DNA from: Saccoglossus kowalevskii
Lineage: Eukaryota > Hemichordata > Enteropneusta > Harrimaniidae
DNA: 42,240 bases
Direction: 5' to 3'
Assembly (NCBI RefSeq): GCF_000003605.2
Contig: NW_003120239.1
Coordinates: 1 to 42,240 of the forward strand
Position 1 is the first letter of the stretch; every line of letters begins with the position of its first letter. Positions 1 through 10,078 of the stretch are shown here, piece by piece. The position numbers and the translations under genes were made by a program. The notes beneath the pieces were generated by a model. The model did not search any database. It was not told where the DNA came from and worked only from the letters and a program-made list of their open reading frames with translations.

Positions 1-991
1 TCATCATGTTATGGGATATTGTAAGTTTCAATTGTGTTTCTATGGAATAAGGATTCATTCCCATCAGTGTTATGGGATATTGTAAGTTTTAATCGTGTTT
101 CTATGGAATAAAGATTCATTCCCATCAGTGTTATGGGATATTGTAAGTTTTAATGGTCTTTCTATGGAATAAAGATTCATTCCCATCAGTGTTATGGGAT
201 ATTGTAAGTTTCAGTTGTGTTTCTATGGAATAAGGATTCATTCCCATCAGTGTTATGGGATATTGTAAGTTTTAATGGTGTTTCTATGGAATAAAGACTC
301 ATTTCCATCAGTGTTATGGGATATTGTAAGTTTTAATGGTCTTTCAATGGAATAAAGATTCATTCCCATCAGTGTTATGGGGTATTGTAAGTTTTAATGG
401 TCTTTTTATGGAATAAAGATTCATTCCCATCAGTGTTATGGGATATTGTAAGTTTCAATTGTGTTTCTATGGAATAAGGATTCATTTACATCAGTGTTAT
501 GGGATATTGTAAGTTTTAATGGTCTTTCTATGGAATAAAGATTCATTCCCATCAGTGTTATGGGATATTGTAAGTTTCAATTGTGTTTCTATGGAATAAG
601 GATTCATTCCCATCAGTGTTATGGGATATTGTAAGTTTTAATGGTGTTTCTATGGAATAAAGACTCATTTCCATCAGTGTTATGGGATATTGTAAGTTTT
701 AATGGTCTTTCTATGGAATAAAGATTCATTCCCATCAGTGTTATGGGGTATTGTAAGTTTTAATGGTCTTTCTATGGAATAAAGATTCATTCCCATCAGT
801 GTTATGGGATATTGTAAGTTTCAATTGTGTTTCTATGGAATAAGGATTCATTCCCATCAGTGTTATGGGATATTGTAAGTTTTAATGGTGTTTCTATGGA
901 ATAAAGACTCATTTCCATCAGTGTTATGGGATATTGTAAGTTTTAATGGTCTTTCTATGGAATAAAGATTCATTCCCATTAGTGTTATGGG
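1..991 (+). repeat. c-b'-a-a four-monomer ladder
   Basis: Monomers run c (CAATTGTG or CAGTTGTG with AATAAGG), b' (GACTCATTTCC), a, a, and start again. The c monomers near 574 and 818 are 244 bp apart, exactly four 61-bp monomers. One c copy at 481-490 carries the rare variant TTCATTTACATC, which recurs at 40,963. The first bases (TCATCATGTT) lack two bases of the usual CATCAGTGTT. The block ends where the first 50-bp R monomer begins. Confidence 0.8.
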
Positions 992-1041
992 ATATTGTAA
1001 GTTTTAATGGTGTTTCTATGGAATTCCATCAGTTTTATGGG
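992..1041 (+). repeat. R monomer 1 (50 bp, EcoRI)
   Basis: A short monomer lacking 11 bp between CTATGGAAT and TCCATCAG. The fusion makes the perfect 12-bp palindrome ATGGAATTCCAT at 1,018-1,029 with an EcoRI site at 1,021. The next monomer is type a with GATTTATTCCCATCAATG, the constant partner of R. Confidence 0.93.
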
Positions 1042-2400
1042 ATATTGTAAGTTTTAATGGTCTTTCTATGGAATAAAGATTTATTCCCATCAATGTTATG
1101 GGATATTGTAAGTTTTAATGGTGTTTTCTATGGAATAAGGATTCATTCCCATCTGTGTTATGGAATATTGTAAGTTTTAATCGTGTTTCTGTGGAATAAA
1201 GATTCATTCCCATCAGTGATATGGGATATTGTAAGTTTCAATGGTGTTTTCTATGGAATAAGGATTCATTCCCATCAGTGTTATGGGATATTGTAAGTTT
1301 TAATGGTGTTTCTATGGAAAAAGATTCATTCCCATCAGTGTTATGGGATATTGTAAGTTTCAATTGTGTTTCTATGGAATAAGGATTCATTCCCATCATT
1401 ACTATGGGACATTGTAAGTTTTACTGGTGTTTTCTATGGAATAAAGATTCATTCCCATCAGTGTTATGGGGTATTGTAAGTTTTAATGGCCTTTCTATGG
1501 AATAAAGATTCATTCCCATCAGTGTTATGGGATATTGTAAGTTTCAATTGTGTGTTCTATGGAATAAGGATTCATTTCCATCAGTGTTATGGGATATTGT
1601 AAGTTTTAATGGTGTTTCTATGGAATAAAGATTCATTCCCATCAGTTTTATGGGGTATTGTAAGTTTCAATGGTGTTTTCTATGGAATATGGATTCATTC
1701 CCATCAGTGTTATGGGATATTGTAAGTTTTAATGGTGTTTCTATGGAATAAAGATTCATTCCCATCAGTGTTATGGGATATTGTAAGCTTCAATTGTGTT
1801 TCTATGGAATAAGGATTCATTCCCATCAGTAATATGGGACATTGTAAGTTTTAATGGTGTTTTCTATGGATTAAAGATTCATTCCCATCAGTGTTATGGG
1901 GTATTGTAAGTTTTAATGGTCTTTCTATGGAATAGAGATTCATTCCCATCAGTGTTATGGGATATTGTAAGTTTCAATTGTGTGTTCTATGGAATAAGGA
2001 TTCATTCCCATCAGTGTTATGGGATATTGTAAGTTTTAATGGTGTTTCTATGGAATAAAGATTCATTCCCATCAGTTTTATGGGATATTGTAAGTTTTAA
2101 TGGTCTTTTCTATGGAATAAAGATTCATTCCCATTAGTGTTATGGTATATTGTAAGTTTTAATGGTGTTTCTATGGAATAGAGATTCATTCCCATCAGTT
2201 TTATGGGATATTGTAAGTTTTAATGGTCTTTCTATGGAATAAAGATTTATTCCCATCAATGTTATGGGATATTGTAAGTTTTAATGGTGTTTTCTATGGA
2301 ATAAAGATTCATTCCCATCAGTGTTATGGAATATTGTAAGTTTTAATCGTGTTTTCTATGGAATAAGGATTCATTCCCATCAGTGTTATGGGGTATTGTA
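1042..2400 (+). repeat. Mixed HOR stretch after R1
   Basis: Types a, b, c, d, e, f, g and j follow in HOR-like order. The ATTACT variant of c appears near 1,399 and the HindIII-bearing f monomer (AAGCTT at 1,785) near its middle. No open frame of note and no non-satellite sequence. Confidence 0.85.
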
Positions 2401-3640
2401 AGTTTCAATGGTGTTTCTATGGAATAAAGATTCATTCCCATCAGTGTTATGGGGTATTGTAAGTTTCAATGGTGTTTCTATGGAATAAAGATTCGTTCCC
2501 ATTAGTGTTATGGGGTATTGTAAGTTTTAATGGTGTTTCTACGGAATAAAGATTCATTCCCATCAGTGTTATGGGATATTGTAAGTTTTAATGGTGTTTC
2601 TATGGAATAAAGATTCATTTCCATCAGTGTTATGGGATATTGTAAGTTTCAATTGTGTGTTCTAAGGAATAAGGATTCATTCCCATCAGTGTTATGGGAT
2701 ATTGTAAGTTTCAATTGTGTGTTCTATGGAATAAGGATTCATTCCCATCAGTGTTATGGGATATTGTAAGTTTTAATGGTGTTTCTATGGAATAAAGATT
2801 CATTCCCATCAGTTTTATGGGGTATTGTAAGTTTTAATGGTGTTTTCCATGGAATAAGGATTCATTCCCATCAGTGTTATGGGATATTGTAAGTTTTAAT
2901 GGTGTTTCTATGGAATAAAGATTCATTCCCATCAGTGTTATGGGGTATTGTAAGTTTCAATGGTGTTTCTATGGAATAAAGATTCGTTTCCATTAGTGTT
3001 ATGGGGTATTGTAAGTTTTAATGGTGTTTCTACGGAATAAAGATTCATTCCCATCAGTGTTATGGGATATTGTAAGTTTTAATGGTGTTTCTACGGAATA
3101 AAGATTCATTCCCATCAGTGTTATGGGATATTGTAAGTTTTATTGGTGTTTCTACGGAATAAAGATTCATTCCCATCAGTGTTATGGGGTATTGTAAGTT
3201 TTAATGGTGTTTCTACGGAATAAAGATTCATTCCCATCAGTGTTATGGGATATTGTAAGTTTTATTGGTGTTTCTATGGAATAACGATTCATTCCCATCA
3301 GTGTTATGGGGTATTGTAAGTTTTAATGGTGTTTCTACGGAATAAAGATTCGTTTCCATTAGTGTTATGGGGTATTGTAAGTTTCAATGGTGTTTCTATG
3401 GAATAAAGATTCGTTTCCATTAGTGTTATGGGGTATTGTAAGTTTTATTGGTGTTTCTATGGAATAAAGATTCATTCCCATCAGTGTTATGGGGTATTGT
3501 AAGTTTTAATGGTGTTTCTACGGAATAAAGATTCATTCCCGTCAGTGTTATGGGATATTGTAAGTTTTATTGGTGTTTCTATGGAATAAAGATTCATTCC
3601 CATCAGTTTTATGGGGTATTGTAAGTTTCAATGGTGTTTT
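2400..3640 (+). repeat. CTACGG / ATTCGTT / TTTTATTGG monomer block
   Basis: This block is rich in monomers with CTACGG (ACGG at 2,551, 3,032, 3,093, 3,154, 3,215, 3,337 and 3,520), in ATTCGTTTCCATTAG, and in TTTTATTGGTG. The TATTGG variant starts at 3,141, 3,263, 3,446 and 3,568, giving spacings of 122, 183 and 122 bp, that is two, three and two monomers. TTTTATTGGTG is essentially confined to this block, which indicates recent local amplification of a dimer. Confidence 0.8.
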
Positions 3641-4044
3641 CTATGGAATAAGGATTTATTCCCATCAGTGTTATGGGATATTGTAAGTTTTAATGGTGTT
3701 TCTATGGAATAAAGATTCATTCCCATCAGTGTTATGGGATATTGTAAGCTTCAATTGTGTTTCTATGGAATAAGGATTCATTCCCATCAGTAATATGGGA
3801 CATTGTAAGTTTTAATGGTGTTTTCTATGGAATAAAGATTCATTCCCATCAGTGTTATGGGACATTGTAAGTTTCAATGGTGTTTTCTATGGAATAAGGA
3901 TTCATTCCCATCAGTGTTATGGGATATTGTAAATTTTAATGGTGTTTCTATGGAATAAAGATTCATTCCCATCAGTGTTATGGGGTATTGTAAGTTTCAA
4001 TGGTGTTTCTATGGAATAAAGATTCATTCCCATTAGTGTTGTGG
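3641..4044 (+). repeat. Mixed HOR stretch with f monomer
   Basis: Types g, b, f (HindIII at 3,746), e, g and b, mostly 61-62 bp. It joins the small class C patch that follows. Confidence 0.8.
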
Positions 4045-4270
4045 GGTATTGTAAGTTTCAATAGACTTTCTATGGAATAAAAATTCATTCCCATCAGTGT
4101 TATGGGATATTGTAAGTTTCAATGGTGTTTCTATGGAATAAAGATTCATTCCCATCAGTGTTATTGGGTATTGTAAGTTTCAATGGTGTTTCTATGGAAT
4201 AAAGATTCATTCCCATCAGTGTTATTGGGTATTGTAAGTTTCAATGGTGTTTCTATGGAATAAAGATTCA
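4045..4270 (+). repeat. Small class C patch
   Basis: About four monomers with CAATAGAC, AATAAAAATTC and TTATTGGG, the signature of the large islands. It is part of a segment repeated 24,000 bp downstream. Confidence 0.85.
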
Positions 4271-5389
4271 TTCCCATCAGTGTTATGGGATATTGTATGT
4301 TTTAATGGTGTTTCTATGGAATAAAGATTCATTCCCATCAGTGTTATGGGATATTGTAAGTTTCAATTGTGTTTCTATGGAATAAGGATTCATTCCCCTC
4401 ATTACTATGGGACATTGTAAGTTTTAATGGTGTTTTCTGTGGAATACAGATTCATTCCCATCAGTGTTATGGGGTATTGTAAGTTTTAATGGTCTTTCTA
4501 TGGAATAAAGATTCATTCCCATCAGTGTTATGGGATATTGTAAGTTTCAATTGTGTGTTCTATGGAATAAGGATTTATTTCCATCAGTGTTATGGGATAT
4601 TGTAAGTTTTAATGGTGTTTCTATGGAATAAAGATTCATTCCCATCAGTTTCATGGGGTATTGTAAGTTTCAATGGTGTTTTCTATGGAATAAGGATTCA
4701 TTCCCATCAGTGTTATGGGATGTTGTAAGTTTTAATGGTGTTTCTATGGAATAAAGATTCATTCCCATCAGTGTTATGGGATATTGTAAGCTTCAATTGT
4801 GTTTCTATGGAATAATGATTCATTCCCATCAGTAATATGGGACATTGTAAGTTTTAATGGTGTTTTCTATGGATTAAAGATTCATTCCCATCAGTGTTAT
4901 GGGGTATTGTAAGTTTTAATGGTCTTTCTATGGAATAGAGATTCATTCCCATCAGTGTTATGGGATGTTGTAAGTTTCAATTGCGTGTTCTATGGAATAA
5001 GGATTCATTCCCATCAGTGTTATGGGATATTGTAAGTTTTAATGGTGTTTCTATGGAATAAAGATTCATTCCCATCAGTTTTATGGGATATTGTAAGTTT
5101 TAATGGTCTTTCTATGGAATAAAGATTCATTCCCATTAGTGTTATGGGATATTGTAAGTTTTAATGGTGTTTCTATGGAATTCCATCAGTTTTATGGGAT
5201 ATTGTAAGTTCTAATGGTCTTTCTATGAAATAAAGATTTATTCCCATCAATGTTATGGAATATTGTAAGTTTTAATGGTGTTTTCTATGGAATAAGGATT
5301 CATTCCCATCAGTGTTATGGAATATTGTAAGTTTTAATCGTGTTTCTATGGAATAAAGATTCATTCCCATCAGTGTTATGTGATATTGT
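4075..5389 (+). repeat. Long duplicated segment, left copy (offset 24,000)
   Basis: Base-for-base match to 28,075-29,389 at an exact offset of 24,000. I found three differences: GTATGTTT at 4,297, CCCCTC at 4,397 and AATACAGA at 4,447. Both copies share rare variants: GATTTATTTCC, CAGTTTCATGGGG, GGGATGTTG, AATAATGATTC, TTGCGTG, AAGTTCTAATGG and TATGAAATAAAG. The copy includes R monomer 2. Confidence 0.93.
5149..5198 (+). repeat. R monomer 2 (50 bp, EcoRI)
   Basis: EcoRI site at 5,178 inside the palindrome at 5,175-5,186. A HindIII site (f monomer) lies exactly 390 bp upstream at 4,788. The following a monomer carries AAGTTCTAATGG, a variant shared only with the copy at 29.2 kb. Confidence 0.93.
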
Positions 5390-5870
5390 AAGTTTTAATG
5401 GTCTTTCTATGGAATAAAGATTCATTCCCATCAGTGTTATGCGATATTGTAAGTTTTAATGGTCTTTCTATGAAATAAAGATTCATTCCCATCATTATTA
5501 TGGGATATTGTAAGTTTTAATGGTGTTTTCTATGGAATAAAGATTCATTTCCATCAGTGTTATGGGGTATTGTAAGTTTTAATGGTCTTTCTATGGAATA
5601 AAGATTCATTCCCATCAGTGTTATGGGATATTGTAAGTTTCAATTGTGTTTCCATGGAATAAAGATTCATTCCCATCAGTTTTATGGGATATTGTAAGTT
5701 TTAATGGTCTTTCTATGGAATAAAGATTTATTCCCATCAATGTTATGGGATATTGTAAGTTTTAATCGTGTTTTCTATGGAATAAGGATTCATTCCCATC
5801 AGTGTTATGGAATATTGTAAGTTTTAATCGTGTTTCTATGGAATAAAGATTCATTCCCATCAGTGTTATG

Positions 5871-6236
5871 AGATATTGTAAGTTTTAATGGTGTTTCTAT
5901 GGAATAAAGACTCATTTCCATCAGTGTTATGGGATATTGTAAGTTTTAATGGTCTTTCTATGGAATAAAGATTCATTCCCATCAGTGTTATGGGGTATTG
6001 TAAGTTTTAATGGTCTTTCTATGGAATAAAGATTCATTCCCATCAGTGTTATGAGATATTGTAAGTTTTAATGGTGTTTCTATGGAATAAAGACTCATTT
6101 CCATCAGTGTTATGGGATATTGTAAGTTTTAATGGTCTTTCTATGGAATAAAGATTCATTCCCATCAGTGTTATGGGGTATTGTAAGTTTTAATGGTCTT
6201 TCTATGGAATAAGGATTCATTCCCATCAGTGTTATG
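5871..6236 (+). repeat. Tandem 183-bp trimer (b'-a-a)
   Basis: The variant TTATGAGATATTG followed by b', a, a occurs with AGAT at 5,871 and again at 6,054, a spacing of exactly 183 bp (three 61-bp monomers). The same two-copy arrangement occurs at 27,370/27,553 and 34,451/34,634. Confidence 0.85.
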
Positions 6237-7036
6237 GGATATTGTAAGTTTTAATGGTGTTTCTATGGAATAAAGATTCATTCCCATCAGTGTTATGGGA
6301 TATTGTAAGTTTCAATTGTGTTTCTATGGAATAAGGATTCATTCCCATCATTACTATGGGACATTGTAAGTTTTAATGGTGTTTTCTGTGGAATAAAGAT
6401 TCATTCCCATCAGTGTTATGGGGTATTGTAAGTTTTAATGGTCTTTCTATGGAATAAAGATTCATTCCCATCAGTGTTATGGGATATTGTAAGTTTCAAT
6501 TGTGTGTTCTATGGAATAAGGATTCATTTCCATCAGTGTTATGGGATATTGTAAGTTTTAATGGTGTTTCTATGGAATAAAGATTCATTCCCATCAGTTT
6601 TATGGGGTATTGTAAGTTTCAATGGTGTTTTCTATGGAATAAGGATTCATTCCCATCAGTGTTATGGGATATTGTAAGTTTTAATGGTGTTTCTATGGAA
6701 TAAAGATTCATTCCCATCAGTGTTATGGGATATTGTAAGTTTCAATTGTGTGTTCTATGGAATAAGGATTCATTCCCATCAGTGTTATGGGATATTGTAA
6801 GTTTTAATGGTGTTTCTATGGAATAGAGATTCATTCCCATCAGTGTTATGGGATATTGTAAGTTTCAATTGTGTGTTCTATGGAATAAGGATTCATTCCC
6901 ATCAGTGTTATGGGATATTGTAAGTTTTAATGGTGTTTCTATGGAATAAAGATTCATTCCCATCAGTTTAATGGGATATTGTAAGTTTTAATGGTCTTTC
7001 TATGGAATAAAGATTCATTCCCATTAGTGTTATGGG

Positions 7037-7086
7037 ATATTGTAAGTTTTAATGGTGTTTCTATGGAATTCCATCAGTTTTATGGG
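7037..7086 (+). repeat. R monomer 3 (50 bp, EcoRI)
   Basis: EcoRI site at 7,066. The ATTACT variant of c follows 381 bp later at 7,447. The next monomer has TATGAAATAAAGATTTATT. Confidence 0.93.
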
Positions 7087-7275
7087 ATATTGTAAGTTTT
7101 AATGGTCTTTCTATGAAATAAAGATTTATTCCCATCAATGTTATGGGATATTGTAAGTTTTAATGGTGTTTTCTATGGAATAAGGATTCATTCCCATCAG
7201 TGTTATGGAATATTGTAAGTTTTAATCGTGTTTCTATGGAATAAAGATTCATTCCCATCAGTGTTATGGGATATT

Positions 7276-8250
7276 GTTAGTTTCAATGGTGTTTTCTATG
7301 GAATAAGGATTCATTCCCATCAGTGTTATGGGATATTGTAAGTTTTAATGGTGTTTCTATGGAATAAAGATTCATTCCCATCAGTGTTATGGGATATTGT
7401 AAGTTTTAATTGTGTTTCTATGGAATAAGGATTCATTCCCATCATTACTATGGGACATTGTAAGTTTTAATGGTGTTTTCTATGGAATAAAGATTCATTT
7501 CCATCAGTGTTATGGGGTATTGTAAGTTTTAATGGTCTTTCTATGGAATAAAGATTCATTCCCATCAGTGTTATGGGATATTGTAAGTTTCAATTGGGTG
7601 TTCTATGGAATAAGGATTCATTTCCATCAGTGTTATGGGATATTGTAAGTTTTAATGGTGTTTCTATGGAATAAAGATTCATTCCCATCAGTTTAATGGG
7701 GTATTGTAAGTTTCAATGGTGTTTTCTATGGAATAAGGATTCATTCCCATCAGTGTTATGGGATATTGTAAGTTTTAATGGTGTTTCTATGGAATAAAGA
7801 TTCTTTCCCATCAGTGTTATGGGATATTGTAAGCTTCAATTGTGTTTCTATGGAATAAGGATTCATTCCCATCAGTAATATGGGACATTGTAAGTTTTAA
7901 TGGTGTTTTCTATGGATTAAAGATTCATTCCCATCAGTGTTATGGGGTATTGTAAGTTTTAATGGTCTTTCTATGGAATAGAGATTCATTCCCATCAGTG
8001 TTATGGGATATTGTAAGTTTCAATTGTGTGTTCTATGGAATAAGGATTCATTCCCATCAGTGTTATGGGATATTGTAAGTTTTAATGGTATTTCTATGGA
8101 ATAAAGATTCATTCCCATCAGTTTTATGGGGTATTGTAAGTTTCAATGGTGTTTTCTATGGAATAAGGATTCATTCCCATCAGTGTTATGCGATATTGTA
8201 AGTTTTAATGGTGTTTCTATGGAATAAAGATTCATTCCCATCAGTGTTAT
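7276..8250 (+). repeat. Duplicated segment, left copy (offset 22,112)
   Basis: Matches 29,388-30,362. Shared rare variants are TTGTTAGTTTC at the left edge, TTTTAATTGTG, CAATTGGGTG and the f monomer (HindIII at 7,831 and 29,943). Differences seen include TTTAATGGGG at 7,692, TTCTTTCCC at 7,801 and ATTAAAG near 7,917. A third, shorter copy of its first part lies at 36.0-36.5 kb. Confidence 0.88.
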
Positions 8251-8559
8251 GGGGTATTGTAAGTTTCAATGGTGTTTCTATGAAATAAAGATTCGTTCCC
8301 ATTAGTGTTATGGGGTATTGTAAGTTTTAATGGTGTTTCTACGGAATAAAGATTCATTCCCATCAGTGTTATGGGATATTGTAAGTTTTAATGGTGTTTC
8401 TATGGAATAAAGATTCATTTCCATCAGTGTTATGGGATATTGTAAGTTTCAATTGTGTGTTCTAAGGAATAAGGATTCATTCCCATCAGTGTTATGGGGT
8501 ATTGTAAGTTTCAATGGTGTTTCTATGGAATAAAGATTCATTCCCATCAGTGTTATGGG

Positions 8560-9240
8560 ATATTGTAAGTTTCAATTGTGTTTTCTATGGATTAAAGATT
8601 CATTCCCATCTGTGTTATGGGGTATTGTAAGATTTCAATAGACTTTCTATGGAATAAGGATTCATTCCCATCAGTGTTATGGGAATATTGTAAGTTTTAA
8701 TCGTGTTTCTATGGAATAAAGATTCATTCCCATCATGTTATGGGATATTGTAAGTTTCAATGGTGTTTTCTATGGAATAAGGATTCATTCCCACCAGTGT
8801 TATGGGATATTGTAAGTTTTAATGGTGTTTCTATGGAATAAAGATTCATTCCCATCAGTGTTATGGGATATTGTAAGTTTCAATTGTGTTTCTATGGAAT
8901 AAGGATTCATTCCCATCATTACTATGGGACATTGTAAGTTTTAATGGTGTTTTCTATGGAATAAAGATTCATTCCCATCAGTGTTATGGGGTATTGTAAG
9001 TTTTAATGGTCTTTCTATGGAAACAAAGATTCATTCCCATCAGTGTTATGGGATATTGTCAGTTTCAATTGTGTGTTCTATGGAATAAGGATTCATTTCC
9101 ATCAGTGTTATGGGATATTGTAAGTTTTAATGGTGTTTCTATGGAATAAAAGATTCATTTCCATCAGTTTTATGGGGTATTGTAAGTTTCAATGGTGTTT
9201 TCTATGGAATAAGGATTCATTTCCCATCAGTGTTATGGGA
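8560..9240 (+). repeat. Indel-rich stretch of the array
   Basis: Within about 680 bp there is an extra A in GTAAGATTTC (about 8,640), an extra A in GGGAATATTG (about 8,690), a 2-bp loss in CATCATGTTA (about 8,725), CCACCAG, GGAAACAAAG, GTCAGTTTC (9,060), an extra A in AATAAAAGATTC (about 9,150) and an extra T in CATTTCCCATC (about 9,228). Elsewhere such indels are sparse. The monomer at 8,571 is a c/e hybrid (CAATTGTGTTTTC with GGATTAAAG). Confidence 0.8.
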
Positions 9241-9307
9241 TATTGTAAGTTTTAATGGTGTTTCTATGGAATAAAGATTCATTCCCATCAGTGTTATGGG
9301 ATATTGT

Positions 9308-9703
9308 AAGCTTCAATTGTGTTTCTATGGAATAAGGATTCATTCCCATCAGTAATATGGGACATTGTAAGTTTTAATGGTGTTTTCTATGGATTAAAGA
9401 TTCATTCCCATCAGTGTTATGGGGTATTGTAAGTTTTAATGGTCTTTCTATGGAATAGAGATTCATTCCCATCAGTGTTATGGGATATTGTAAGTTTCAA
9501 TTGTGTGTTCTATGGAATAAGGATTCATTCCCATCAGTGTTATGGGATATTGTAAGTTTTAATGGTGTTTCTATGGAATAAAGATTCATTCCCATCAGTT
9601 TTATGGGATATTGTAAGTTTTAATGGTCTTTCTATGGAATAAAGATTCATTCCCTTTAGTGTTATGGGATATTGTAAGTTTTAATGGTGTTTCTATGGAA
9701 TTC
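9308..9703 (+). repeat. HindIII-EcoRI cassette, example copy
   Basis: From AAGCTT (9,308) to GAATTC (9,698) is 390 bp, holding f, e, a, d, b, a and the start of R. The same spacing is seen at 4,788/5,178, 16,945/17,335, 20,062/20,452, 23,301/23,691, 28,788/29,178, 33,676/34,066 and 38,676/39,066. Confidence 0.92.
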
Positions 9704-10078
9704 CATCAGTTTTATGGGATATTGTAAGTTTTAATGGTCTTTCTATGGAATAAAGATTTATTCCCATCAATGTTATGGGATATTGTAAGTTTTAATGGTG
9801 TTTTCTATGGAATAAGGATTCATTCCCATCAGTGTTATGGAATATTGTAAGTCTTAATCGTGTTTCTATGGAATAAAGATTCATTCCCATCAGTGTTATG
9901 GGATATTGTAAGTTTCAATGGTGTTTTCTATGGAATAAGGATTCATTCCCATCAGTGTTATGGGATATTGTAAGTTTTAATGGTGTTTCTATGGAATAAA
10001 GATTCATTCCCATCAGTGTTATGGGATATTGTAAGTTTCAATTGTGTTTCTATGGAATAAGGATTCATTCCCATCATT
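9354..10078 (+). repeat. 12-monomer HOR unit, 725 bp
   Basis: From the AAT of CAGTAATATGGG (f) at 9,354 to the ACT of CATTACTATGGG (c) at 10,079 is 725 bp. The order is f-e-a-d-b-a-R-a-e-j-g-b. Twelve times 61, minus 11 for R, plus four for the 62-bp types d, e, e and g, gives exactly 725. The related unit at 31,585-32,187 is 602 bp, 123 bp (two monomers) shorter. Confidence 0.85.
9669..9718 (+). repeat. R monomer 4 (50 bp, EcoRI)
   Basis: EcoRI site at 9,698. The preceding a monomer ends ATTCCCTTTAGTG, a variant shared only with the R8 and R10 contexts. ATTACT follows 381 bp later (10,079). Confidence 0.93.

Larger units (their letters stand above)
5390..7277 (+). repeat. 1,888-bp segment missing from the right-hand copy
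   Basis: Thirty-one monomers, including R monomer 3. In the right-hand counterpart (29.4 kb) the sequence jumps from the equivalent of 5,389 to the equivalent of 7,278, so this whole block is absent there. It holds a-rich runs, two tandem 183-bp trimers and one R cassette. Confidence 0.85.

Noticed and set aside
1018-1029. ATGGAATTCCAT as an operator or attachment site
   Set aside because: The palindrome is fully explained by an 11-bp deletion fusing two complementary arms already in the monomer. No gene or integrase context exists, and two copies have broken arms.
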